From: Paulinella micropora
Taxonomy: Eukaryota > Cercozoa > Imbricatea > Euglyphida
DNA length: 64,000 nucleotides
Direction of reading: 5' to 3'
NCBI GenBank assembly: GCA_009731375.1
Contig: BJOX01000188.1
Coordinates: 201,927 to 265,926, forward strand
Positions 30,416-41,300 of the stretch are shown in pieces. How positions within the stretch are numbered: position 1 is the stretch's first letter; every line of letters begins with the position of its first letter. The notes beneath the pieces were generated by a model. The model made no database searches and was not told the DNA's origin. It was given only the letters and a program-made list of their open reading frames with translations. The position numbers were made by a program, and so were the translations under genes.

Positions 30416-31007
30416 GAAGAGATTGACTGTGCGGCGTAGAGGTGGGCTTGGGACGTTGCGAGAAGGTCTTAAGAACTTGCCGGTTGCGTATTGGCACGAT
30501 TGCCGAAGATTTGTTTGATCTTGGAGGTCGGGTATGAAGTTGCTTGGGCCAAAGTCTCCGGACGAAAGTCGTAGCTGACGGTGGCCAGTTGACGATCGCC
30601 CACTTGAAGCGGCGTGTCGAAAAGGTGAAACTCTGTCTCATAAACAATTTGTCTTGCTCTGTTGGCTTGATCCTTTGGGCCTCGTCGATGGACAAGTTGA
30701 TCTGTGCAGCCACCTCGTTGGCGAAGAGCAGGTCTACGCGATCGGGCAGGTGGGTTGACACGTAAATAGTAATCGCATGGAGCGGAGACGTAGGATCGGC
30801 GGAGACAAAAAGTTCGATGCCATTGGTGAGTACGGCGTCGATGCCGACAGACGAGCGTGCCTCTACAGGGGGCAACTTCCGAATGGTGAACCCGTGCTGC
30901 ATAACCCATGAAAGGCGGGCCACGCCTTTGCAGTTGCAGGCGGAATCCAAAGTGCATGTAGTCTTACCGATGGGCGGGCGGTTGAGGGTGTTTCGCGACC
31001 CAAACAC
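30387..31007 (-). CDS. Aspartic protease-like domain (element 2)
   Basis: TCTLDSACNCKGVARLSWV gives a D-S-A active-site triplet in place of D-T/S-G. It is followed by ITIYVSTHLPDRVDLLFANEV, where the second glycine motif of element 1 (DILLGTAL) is degenerate. Position and length fit the family protease; activity is uncertain. Confidence 0.55.
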   Translation of the reverse strand: MFGSRNTLNRPPIGKTTCTLDSACNCKGVARLSWVMQHGFTIRKLPPVEARSSVGIDAVLTNGIELFVSADPTSPLHAITIYVSTHLPDRVDLLFANEVAAQINLSIDEAQRIKPTEQDKLFMRQSFTFSTRRFKWAIVNWPPSATTFVRRLWPKQLHTRPPRSNKSSAIVPIRNRQVLKTFSQRPKPTSTPHSQSLHVRQEKTRR

Positions 31008-31713
31008 ATCCAGTGACCACTGTCGGGATGGTCGCGATCCGTAGAGGTGGGGGCGTTGGCACCAGCGGAGAGGTCGAGCGGGACCGGGTAATCATATGGA
31101 AAGCGCGCGGAGTATTGCGATTGGCGGCCGCTGGTGGCTTCCAGTCACAGTGTTGCTTTTCGTCTTGGCAACGCTGCTGACGAAGTTTGCATTCCTCGAA
31201 CGAATGTTTAGGTAGTTGATCCTTCTTCAAGAAGCTGTTATTCTCCTTGCAGTAGGCGCAGGGTTTACCTGTGAACGGTTTCCGTTTAGTCTGATTGGAC
31301 GGTTTACTCGGTGGGTCGGTCTTAGTCGTGGACATAGACGTCTTCTTCTTCGAATTCGGAGGGATCTCCACAGCGTTGGCTCCCGTGAGATGTTGTCGCG
31401 GTGCCGGCCTCTTCTTGCTTGGGTCATCCTTCTTCACCGGGTGAATCGTCTTCAAACGTTTGTCCGGGCGGGTCGAAGTTTGTGAGGGAGCGGTCTGGGC
31501 CATAGCCATAGCGTCGGCTTTACGTTTTTGTCGAGAGGGGCGGTTAGGGTTTGCATTCTCCGAGGCTGTCTTGTCCTGCTGGGGTCGTTGCTGTCTCCGA
31601 CGGTCAGTACGAGTGGGTGGCTGCCCTTGGCGAGTGTAGTCCCGCTTGCGCGTAGATGGTTCCTCTGTGTCGGTACGGACCGGGATCTCCATCGTCAGAA
31701 GATACTCTGTCAT
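30964..31713 (-). CDS. Nucleocapsid with long-loop zinc knuckle (element 2)
   Basis: Basic, Arg/Lys/Pro-rich, with the knuckle CAYCKENNSFLKKDQLPKH, then SFEEC: C-x2-C-x14-H-x4-C. The frame extends upstream in the same register into the end of Gag (DDLLPWARTLDPQWHVMTEY). It likely packages element RNA. Confidence 0.6.
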   Translation of the reverse strand: MTEYLLTMEIPVRTDTEEPSTRKRDYTRQGQPPTRTDRRRQQRPQQDKTASENANPNRPSRQKRKADAMAMAQTAPSQTSTRPDKRLKTIHPVKKDDPSKKRPAPRQHLTGANAVEIPPNSKKKTSMSTTKTDPPSKPSNQTKRKPFTGKPCAYCKENNSFLKKDQLPKHSFEECKLRQQRCQDEKQHCDWKPPAAANRNTPRAFHMITRSRSTSPLVPTPPPLRIATIPTVVTGCVWVAKHPQPPAHR

Positions 31714-33830
31714 GACGTGCCACTGGGGGTCAAGGGTCCTAGCCCAAGGGAGAAGGTCATCTAGGTTGCGCGGCCATCCGACACCGTAGCTGAGCAGGAC
31801 TTGATCTGCCTGCTGATTCCAACGATCGCGTCCATCGGGGTCAACATGCGGTCCAAGTCCTCAAGCTGATTTCCGTCGCTGATGGTCACACCAGTCACAC
31901 GTGCAGCTTCGTAGTGCGTGATGCATCGGTTGATGTACGCCAAGAGTTGCTCTTTTCTAAAGCGTCGTAGATTGAGGGCTTGGAAAGCTGACTTACGTGT
32001 GTCATGTTTATCCAGACGGCCGTGGATGGGTCGCGGATGAAATGTAGCCAAATGAGGGACAACGAGCACCATACCTGCTGAATAGGGTCGGTGACGCGGA
32101 CGAAGCGGGCCCAACAGGCGTCCATGATAGCAACTGTAGCTTTGTCTCCCCACGCGCGAACGTTGCTGATGGCGTGCATGATGGCCAGTTGGATCGGCGT
32201 GTTGGCGACGTGGTAGTTGACCGCCAATTCGCGCGCGAAGGTAGCGTGGTCCGGTGACGGTATGACCGTCGGACTCGACAGGATGAACATGGAGCGGTGT
32301 ACGGGTGCGGATCCGCAAGGCCTTGACAGCATATACATTTGGTAGCCCGAGGTAGCTAGCGCCTGAATTGCTAGAGCGAAGCACCATGCGTGGCGGCGAA
32401 GACTGGGATGAAGTTGCATCACCAAAGGAACCTCCCGAACGGGGAGCACTGGGTTGTGATTGTTCAGCGGGGTTGGCGCCTTGGTCTGGCAAGCTGCCGG
32501 TCTCGCCGTCGCCTTCGTTGCCGTTGTTGTCTTCGGCGACCTCCCCCACCTTTTGTTCCTGTTTTCGTTCTTCTTCCCGTGCTTGTTCCGCTTCCTCCTC
32601 CCGTTCTCGTTCTTCCTCCTCAGCAAGTTGTCGTGCCACTTCTTCAGCACTTTCGGTAGCCTCGCGCTCTGCTTCTTCTCTTGCGATTGTCGCTGCAGCC
32701 GTTTGGGTTGCTGTCGCGGTAGGAATTTCTTCCTCTCCGGCGATCTGGGCTGCCGTTGCAGTAGAGATTGCTGGAGGTGCAGAGCCTTCCGGGATGGGTG
32801 CCAACGTGCTGGTGCCCGAACTTGATGACGCTGGTGCAGTTCGCAGCGTCCGACGTACAGGTGTCTGTGGGGGACCAAGGAGAGCCGTAGCGGGTGGAAG
32901 AGTCGGGTTGAGCGCCGAACTTGAAGTGAGCAAACCAATGTCGTAGGATTGTTCGACAATAGGTATGTTCGGTCGCTGCGGGGACGAGAGAATAGTACCA
33001 AGAAAAGATGGCATAGCCAATGAACGATTTACCGGCTCACTTGTTCTACCAGCGAGTAGGGTCGACAAGGGTTGCACCATGGGGCGGGGTGGAGCAGGAG
33101 TAGCAGCCCGAGCCATGCGTCCAGTACGTATGAACGAAGCATCCGGGGACGGAAAGGGCATGTTGGGTATCTGGGACATGAAGGGTGGAATGGGCTGACG
33201 AAGTGTCGGTGCAATCACAGCTGCTGGGGCTGAGGGCAATATCGGAGTTGACGGGGTCGTTGTAGCTGTTCTGGGAGTCGAAAACGTTGAAGGGTGGATC
33301 GAGTGGATCGTTGTCGAAGAAGAGCTTCCAGCGGGGTGCAAAGTGATTGGACCAGTCAGACTCGGTGGGGGAATGGATGTGGCACCAACGGCTGTACCCG
33401 ACGGGGCAGTGACCGTTAATGACCCAGTGAATCCAGCAGTGGAGGCAGTAACCGGGTAGTAGTTATGGAAGACTTCTACAGGGATGATGTTGCCAATCTG
33501 GTTCCAGAGCTTCTCTGCAACTGCCAGAGATCCAGTAGGTCCCAGATACTGGGTGTAGACTTCAGTGTCTGTCCAATTGGGGTTAACGTTACGAAGAAGG
33601 TCTAGGCTAGCTTGAGGGGCAATCGGGACCTGAGGTAGCGATGTGGCCTTGTCCTTATGGTTCTTTCGCAACATATCGTGTTCATCGCTCACGTAACTGG
33701 TCAATAAATCGTAGATAAATTGAACGGTCTGGGTGCGGGAGAGATTTGCGTGAAGGCGAGTAGTCTTCCCAGCCTTGATTTCCTCCTGAAATTTCTTGTC
33801 AGTACGTAGAGTGTCCGGACGAGAACCCAG
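31714..33830 (-). CDS. Gag, 5'-truncated (element 2)
   Basis: Long frame with an N-terminal helical part (FIYDLLTSYVSDEHDML), a Pro/Ser/Thr-rich middle, a Glu/Arg coiled stretch (EEEREREEEAEQAREEE) and a capsid-like end (KSAFQALNLRRFRKEQLLAY). The start is lost: coding runs into an A-rich junction at about 33830 next to the DUF7869 gene, with no leader or LTR. Frame shifts occur near 32600 and 31780. Confidence 0.55.
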
Positions 33831-36800
33831 CTTTTTTTTTCTGTTTGGCAGCTTTGGCTTTCTCTATCAGGGCTTCTATGCCGGCTTCTTGCAGACGAAT
33901 ATCAGTCCGGATCAGAGTGACTACATTTCCTTTCAGAGTGTGCTGCTTGGTCAACCGTTCATTTTGGGATCCCCAGTGAACTAATGCCGCCAACTGTTCA
34001 CCATTTTCGTCAGTCAATGCAATATTTTCTTCCGGCGTGATACGAAAGCGTACATCCTGGCTGACGTCGGCGCCTTGCTTCTTCAGTTTCGCCATCAGCT
34101 TGTTCATTTTTTCCTCAGCTTTTCTTGTTTTTGGTAATACTTGCCCAACAAAATGTCTTCTTCCTCTCCGTACCAGCGAACTCTCATCAATGTTTGCCTG
34201 CGCAACCTGTCTTCAAAGAGCTTGATAATCTTGAAAATTGACACAGGCTGCTTCGCCGATGCTCCGTAATCTACCTTCGCAACAACTAAATCATTCACTC
34301 TTACATACTTTCTTCGTAATGCGACTAAACTGTTTTTCTGCTGGTCCCTGAGGTGTGCAGTGCCCTGATAAGGCCGTCCCCAGTCAGGTCGGGGCAGGTA
34401 GAATTTTTGAAGAACAAGGATATCTCCTTACTGAGCGTTTTCCTTGGTCAACGCAACTAAGCCACTCGACCCTGCGGGTCGATCCTCTGTCTGATCTGCG
34501 GAAACAGCGCGTAAGTTCCCGGGCGAAACGCTGCGGGTATCTTGCTGTTCAGTTACAACCGCGGGCTGGATATCCGCCAAAGTGTCATCTTCATAGTCAA
34601 AAGGTCCAGGGGCATCGTGATCTGGAAAAGTATGCAGTGGCATCCTTTGTGTGAGAGGACCTGGTTCTGCCAAACGGTGGGGCAGCGAAGGTTGCTTTTG
34701 TTCGGAACTTCGTGCTTGCTGCTGCTCCAATTGATCCTCTGCGCGATCCTGTAGGAAGTTGCAACAGTAACAGAGTCATGTTAACCATCATTACCTAGTA
34801 TTTTTTCGATTTGGTTCTGTTCTAATGTTGGCAAAAATCCACTAGTGTTGTCGTGAATATGTAACAAAGAACATCGCATACATTTACAATGCAAGAGTTA
34901 AGCGTTCCTGCAGCAATGTCAATGACTAGAATGACAATGAGTCTGCGCTACCTGTTGACTCATCAGAAGTTTCCGATAAAATTTCCAAGCTTCGACCCCG
35001 CAGTCATCTTCATCCAACTCTAGATTCGCAGTACAAGAGGTTGATTGAAGGTGTTTCATCAAATCCTTTTACAGTTGTTCCTTTTGTGCAATGTTGGCTT
35101 TGCGAGTATCCTGTGGCAGTTTGCTGCTGGTATTGATCTCCTGGCGACTGCTGGTCAATTTGAGGCACACGGAGCAAGCACCTTCGTGCAGATCTCGTTG
35201 ACGACGACGCACTTTCAACCAATAGGCAAGTGTTTTTAAGTCAACACGACGTTTTTTTGGTCTTACTACAGTACCTTCACCAGCGGGAGCATGACGATCA
35301 TAGACACATCGACGTCGTTGTCGGAAACATCGGAGAGCGAGTCCTCGTCGTCCGAGATATTCTCAAACGTAGGTAGGTACTGCACGACACGCTGTTGTAC
35401 ATTCAGCTCTTGTCGCACCGCGGAAATGATGTTACAGATTTCACGGTGAGGAAGCGGCTGCGGCGGAACGACGAATAGTTTGCTTGGGAGCCTGAGCATG
35501 AGTTTGTCCTGGCTGCGAACCCAATCGTGCATGCGAAGCCAATCCTTGGTATACAACCAAACGACACCGTCGTCGTCTTTGTCTTTGATGTCAAACCTAA
35601 ACCCGTGAATGCTTCTGGATCCTGCAAAAATCTTCGGGTTGAAACGTTGCACAGCCCTGGTGGAATCGTAATCATAGAACCGTTTGAAGTTCACGATCCA
35701 ACATCGTTTCAACACGCAACTGTAAATACAGTCGTCGGGGAGTGCCTTTTCACAAGCCTTGGCTAGTTCGTGGTAGGTATGGACTGGACAGCGACGAAGA
35801 AAGCGAGAAATTAAAGAAAACTTCTGGTCCACATCCGCGTGGGTGTGTCCGACAGGAAGAAAACTGACCTCAACAGTTTTGAAAAGACCGCACTGCACCA
35901 AGGAAGCAGCCCAAGCAAACAGAGAATGGGTCTTGATGTCTGCGTTTGTATTGTCCATCTGGAGAAAGAGATTGGGCGGCAGTCTCCCGGTGGAATCCAC
36001 GAAAAGAATCCATTAAGACTGTGCGGGATGTCAGCTGGGGCGACGTAGCAGAGAGTGCCTTTACCATGAACAACCACAGCAATCACTCTCGTCGCTGTAC
36101 TCGCGTTCCCGTGGTTCTCGTTGCACTCACGCTTCCCTTCTGCGTATTACTAAGGAACCGCGGTCTTGGCCTGGTCCATGCCGTCGATGTTCAAGCTAGT
36201 GTAGCGTGTTGGGTCTGCCAACGCTAAGCTCTTGTGGTGAGCATAAACTCGTCTTTCCTCACGCACTTCCTGGAAATGAGCCGATCTTTCCTGACGGATT
36301 TTTTGCAATTGAGCAAGAGTCTCCGCTTCGGTCAGCTTTTTGTAGCTGTGATCACATTGCTTGCATTTATTGACAGGGAAGATGTGTAGCTGCTTGAACC
36401 TTGAGTGTCTGACTTTGGTTCCGTTCCAGATTTTGTAGAAAAGGGCCCTACTTTTCTGCCATCCAGGTCCGGGTGCTCAATGGCCGCTTCTTTGATTGCC
36501 GTCTTCCAGTATGCATGCTTGGTGTCGTAATTGGCAAGTAAACCTTCTCGGATGCTGGATCTTTCTCCCTCAGATCATGCTGTGCAGAACAAAGCAACAA
36601 CAGACTGTTGATTGTTACATTTACATGCAGAACTGCTACTGTGACACTTTGGTACTGTCAGGCAATGCGGTTTGGGTTAAAAGTTTTCAATGATATTAGT
36701 TCAATATCATTATTAGAAAAGATGATCAACATCAAACAGAAAGTTAAAAAAAAAATACTGCGTAGTGCTTAGAGAGGTTGCTCTGTCACTAAACAAAATT

Positions 36801-37952
36801 GCTCTTGAGAAATGAATACGTTCCAAGTGAGCTGACGTATGTACCATGAGATCGTCCAGGAACTTGGAAAAGAACATGGTCTTGCGACCATCCTTTTGCG
36901 TGTCAATGTCGCTTCGGTAAAGTCTCCTTGCGTTGGGAGATCTCAAGCTGAGGTTATTGTATACGCTCCAGCGGTACTCGTTCAATCCGTACACACGTCG
37001 TGCGCAAAGGTGGCAGAAAGGAAATTGCGCAATGAGAGCAGTTTCAAGCTATTTTCTGTTGCTTTTGTTACGATTGGACCGCATCAAGTCAAGAATGACT
37101 TCGCTCTGAGAAACGCGTGGCAAGGAAAGAAAACGAAGACGCTTCAAAGCAAGACGATTGATGAGCGCTGGATCCTGATCTTTTTCACTGATGCAGCAAT
37201 CTTTGATTGCACCAAGGTCTTCTTCCCATGCAGATGGTTGCGCTTCACAAGGAACAGACCTGGGGCACAAAAAATCGATACGAAACTTGGATGCACAACT
37301 GTCAAGATATGAAGAATGAACATGAAAGCATTCTCTCAAACTTTTATCGATTTAGTTTCAAAGTCAAAGGCGGTACGATGAGAGACAACAACAGAGGGTA
37401 CCAAGTCATCATTAACGAGTATTTTTTCGAAATGATTCTGTTGGCTGACCTGCTAAAACCCTTGAGGTTCTTCACGTCTTGGGCGGCCGCGCCAGGAAAA
37501 GATTCCGAAGGTAAACTCTCGTCGTCCTGTACTATGTTTTTATGTTCCGATCTTGCTTGCGGCGGATGATCGACGTGATTCACTTCCTCTGATTCAGAAC
37601 TTTCCAACTTTTCAGGACCGAAGATCATACCGAACAAATCTCTATATTCCATAATCGTTTCCTCATGGACTGTTTCCATGTGGGAACATGAATGATCATG
37701 CATGTGCTTTCCAACTTCATCTGCAGACAAGGATTTCCCCACACTGCCGGTGGACCATTCTGAATCTGTCATTGCGGACACCTGAGATGCTCTGCGAGAA
37801 GATGTGGAGTCCGTGCTGAGATTACGCCAAGCAGAAGGGTGATTTCTCACACTTCTTGCGACAGGAGTGGAAGGAACCGAGCTTGAACGAACACTGTTAG
37901 TAGAAGGACTTAACAGCGTCCTGGAATGTCTTGAGCTTGGAAAGGTGCTCAT
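33799..37952 (-). CDS. DUF7869-type DDE transposase-like gene with BAH-like end
   Basis: Multi-exon. The start is likely at 37950-37952 (MSTFPSSRHSRTLLSP). After a Ser-rich part come CHLCARRVYGLNEYRWSVY, KCKQCDHSYKKL, YTSLNIDGMDQAKTAVP (36.15 kb), VVVHGKGTLCYVAPADIPHS, LFLQMDNTNADIKTHSLFAW and VSFLPVGHTHADVDQKFSLI (35.84 kb). The IDGMD-Q-K-T, Q-x-DNT and GHTH-x-D-x-DQ motifs in this order are typical of DUF7869 proteins, which have a DDE/RNase H-like fold and live in mobile elements. The C-terminal VSIFKIIKLFEDR and LMRVRWYGEEEDILLGKYY look like a BAH domain. Ends in TGA. Five in-frame TAR codons (37049, 36150, 36147, 35069, 34428) interrupt otherwise continuous coding; the one at 34428 could instead be inside an intron. 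Frame shifts near 36450, 36030 and 34105. Confidence 0.7.
34769..34821 (-). repeat. Introner-like short inverted-repeat element, copy a
   Basis: AACAGAG at one end, TTCTGTT at the other, 53 bp, with CATCATTACC and AGTATTTTTTCGA inside. It is in a probable intron of the DUF7869 gene. Confidence 0.7.
36735..36786 (-). repeat. Introner-like element, copy b (degenerate)
   Basis: AACAGA...TCTGT ends with AAAAAATACTGCG in the centre. On the minus strand it directly follows a GT donor after the exon ending SRAILF. Confidence 0.55.
37389..37443 (-). repeat. Introner-like element, copy c
   Basis: CAACAGAG...TTCTGTTG, 55 bp, with CATCATTAACGAGTATTTTT. On the minus strand it starts six bases into the intron that follows the GT donor at 37449. 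Confidence 0.8.
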
Positions 37953-38385
37953 TTCTGAATATCTGGCGGTAGCAAACAGAACGTGGGAAAAAATACCTGA
38001 GTATTTTTTCCATTCACTTCTGTTGCAAAGAACTTGGGACACTCAGAAAAATTTGAATTATGATGCACTTTCGCAGACCCAAGTTAATTTCAAATTTGAT
38101 TTTTTGAATTTTGGTTTTGCCGAAAATTCAGGCATGGCCATTTCAAAAATGGCAAACCAATGACCAGGCCAAATTTTTTGATTTTTTTAATTTTTAGACC
38201 GGCCAAATATTGAATTCCAAGTTACCTGACCGTGCTGCCACTTTTTTATCGATAGGCCGCAAAAAAGAAATTGTCATGTTCCGCCGGCAGAGCGCGTGCC
38301 AGGTCGCGTGCCTGGCACGTGCCGTCCACCTTGACCACCTCACAATTCGAACTTTTACCAAGGCAAGAAGTGCGAAAGAGACCCA
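37953..38385. promoter_or_regulatory. Divergent intergenic region between the two genes
   Basis: About 430 bp between the starts of the minus-strand DUF7869 gene and the plus-strand ParB-methyltransferase gene. It is a probable shared promoter region, or holds 5' untranslated exons. It contains one introner-like copy (37975-38024). I see no certain promoter box. Confidence 0.45.
37975..38024. repeat. Introner-like element, copy d (symmetric)
   Basis: AACAGAACG...CACTTCTGTT, 50 bp. The centre GGAAAAAATACCTGAG with GTATTTTTTCC forms a hairpin with 11-bp arms. Confidence 0.8.
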
Positions 38386-41300
38386 ATGCCTCGTCAGAAA
38401 AAGAATAATGATGGCTACAAAGCAGGTCGAGGTAAAGGCCGTGGCGGGCGCCAACAGAGAGGCGCAAAAGAGGCAAAATCAGCCGAAGCAAAGGTACTCT
38501 GTCGTGTCAAACACCCAACAGAACTCATAAGAAAAAATACCAGGTATTACTCAAAACTCACTTCTGTTTGGATGCTCTCCCAACAGGTTGCATTTGAATC
38601 GGCTTCTATGACCCATCGGCCTTATAGAGTCAAGCGACTCTGCGTCAAGCATTCCCAAAATGTCCCTCAATTTTTCATCCCCGAGGACAAGCCTTCGACC
38701 CACTACGTCTACTCACTCGACGAATGCCATAATTTCGACGGCGCAGTGGATACTCAGTCTGTACAGATCAAGCTTTTGGACGGCAAAAAGTACATATTTC
38801 TTTTTTATGTCGTTTACAATGTTGTTTTTGTCAACTGTTTTTCTTTGCTCACATACAAACTGTTTGTCAAGATGTTCAACAGACGCCTTCACCTTGATGC
38901 TGAATCTTATGTTTTGCCATGTTCTGGATGTTAGTTTTGACGTTCCCCTGAAAAATTTCAAAACTCCAGAAGGGGGATGGCAAATTCTGAAATCTTTCAC
39001 TGTTCCCACCAGATGGTTACATGTAACTTTTTGTGGTTCTGTTGCCACGTCATGTCTGCGTGTTGACTAAGGAAAAACGGACAGAATCAGAATTTATAGG
39101 AAAAAAAATCGAAAAAAAACCAGTTTAGAAAAATTTTCACCCAACAGAGTGCTGATTTCAAAAATACTGAGTATTTTTTCCACAAAGTTCTGTTGGCATG
39201 CTTCAACATAATGTTTTTCCTCTTGATTTCGTAATGTCAACGTATGTTCTGTCTATACTCAGTGCTTTTGATTTTTCTATTCTTGCAGATTTTCGCAGTC
39301 ATCACGGCGTGCTGGCAAATGAAGATGGAGGAACTGACAGCTAACGGCATGAAAGCCGGGATGGTGTTGGATTTTTATGTGGGAATGCTGGTAGCATTGA
39401 AGACTTACGGCGGTTTTGCGACAAGCCCTGACCATGTTGACAGTCTGAAGTTTTGGTAATTAGCCTTTTTTTTCTTCTTGATTTTCGTTTGTGATTGCTG
39501 TGTATGTCAACAGAATCATTAAAAAAAAATACCGGGTAATGATTGCCAAGCTTGTTTTGTTGGTTGTGCATGTTACCACAGGGGTTCTGAGAGCAATTTT
39601 ACCAAAGTGGTGGAAAAAGCCGGGCAGATGGGCTTATACAACGCGAAGGAAACTCGCACTGAAGCCCTAGCACGAGCAAAAACATCTGATAGCGCCAGCA
39701 TTTTCAGTTTTGAGGCCGAAGTTACTGCAACTGGCGAAGTTGCAAAACGTACTAAGGAGGGGAAGAAAAATCGCAAAAAGACGGGCGAAGGGGACAGCGA
39801 ACAAGACGATGATTCAGAGTACCAGCCTGGCGACGATGAAGAAACCCCTGGAGCATCGGCAAAAAAAAAGAAGAAGAGCAAGCAGGACAAGCCACCGGTA
39901 CCTTCTCGACGCAAGTCAAAGAAGCAGAAGACGAAGCAGAATGGGACACACCAGAATAAGATGGCGACGTGAGTGTGATATAAATGAAAAAACCCCAGTC
40001 ACAAAAAGGCTGAAAAAAAGAAGAAAAAAAAACAAAAGGGAAAGGCAAAGTAAAGCAGGCTGACACTGAAAGTGCAGAAGAGGAGGAGGTTGAAGAGGAT
40101 GAAGAACAACAAGCAGAAGATGCTGACGAGGAACAACCAGAGGAGAAAGAAGCAGAAGGTGCTCAAGAGGAGGAACCAGCAGCAGAAGAAGAAGATGAGG
40201 AAGACGAAGAAGAAGAGGAATTGCCTAAGAAAAAAAAAGAAGAAAACAATAAAATCGGCACCTAGTGGAAAAGAAGGCAAGGAAACGAAAAACCTAAAAA
40301 AACTCCTAGTGGAAAAGAAACCCAAAAAGTCCCAGACGCAGACTGCTCGGGAAGTAGCATCGGATGCGGCGCTGTCTCGACAGCAGGAACAGGAGGAATT
40401 TCTTCTTCAGGGTCAAGATTTAGTTTTTGGTGCAAACAGGGACCAAAAGAGGTTCATGGTCACTGAGGACGAGAGGTTTCTGCTGACCTTGAAACAGCAT
40501 CACATTGTTCGCAAGTTCGATCTTCCTGTCGAAAGAATGTTCAGGGCTCCAGAATTTCTTCAGCAGCGCCTAAAAGACGAGGATTATGAGGACCAGATCG
40601 TGGAATTGCTCAGCCACAATCGCTTCAGTCATGTGCCTGACATCTACGTCGTGGCAGTGAAACTGACACAACAAGGCAAACTTAAGGCGGAAGATTCCTA
40701 TCCTCTCGATGATGAATTTTTCAGTCACCAGAAGAACTGGACCCAGTTTGCCAGCAAGGAGCAGTTTTGGCCGAGGCCAAGGGCCTATATGAAGATGGAG
40801 AAGTGAGAGAAGATGACCCTCTGGAATGCCCGAATCCTGAAATTTTAGCTAAGTATCCGAATACGAAGCATGAGGACATCTACTACTTGGTGATTGGAGG
40901 CAACCACGGTGTTGCGGCTATCAAGAAGCACTTGGCCGCGAATCCAGATGGAAAGCACGCCAACTTGTTGTTTTGCACATCCAAAGTCTACGTCAACGTC
41001 GATCAACACCAGATCCGCATGATGGGTCTTCAGAGCAATCTGGCCGCTGCAACGCACAAAAAACCGCAGTACTGGGAACAGGTACTTTCAACAGACCATT
41101 GGTTTTCATCATTACCTAGTATTTTTCCCAAAATATTCTGTTGACTTTGTCCTTTTTTTTGAAAAATTGAACAGAAATGATTTCAAAAAATACTTGGTAT
41201 TGATTAGAAAGTGATGTCTGTTTGCTTGTGATTTGTAGATCCACCAAATTCGCACGAATCTGATGCAGTACATCCCACACAAACGCAAGGGCAAACAGTT

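Larger units (their letters stand above)
22035..33830 (-). mobile_element. Ty3-like LTR retrotransposon, truncated (element 2)
   Basis: Same family type as element 1 and read on the minus strand. From right to left: Gag (without its 5' end), zinc knuckle, protease, Ser-rich spacers, the unassigned Pol module, another unassigned segment, pre-RT, RNase H, the methyltransferase-like module and a 3' LTR. The RT core is missing at a MITE (24.35-24.6 kb), and the integrase core is missing between about 23190 and the LTR. No 5' LTR is visible: Gag coding abuts the DUF7869 gene at about 33830. It cannot move by itself as read. Confidence 0.8.

Noticed and set aside
36140-36160. Tiny intron removing the adjacent TAG-TAA
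   Set aside because: A GT...AG stretch of 19 bases is too short to splice and would shift the frame between two conserved blocks.
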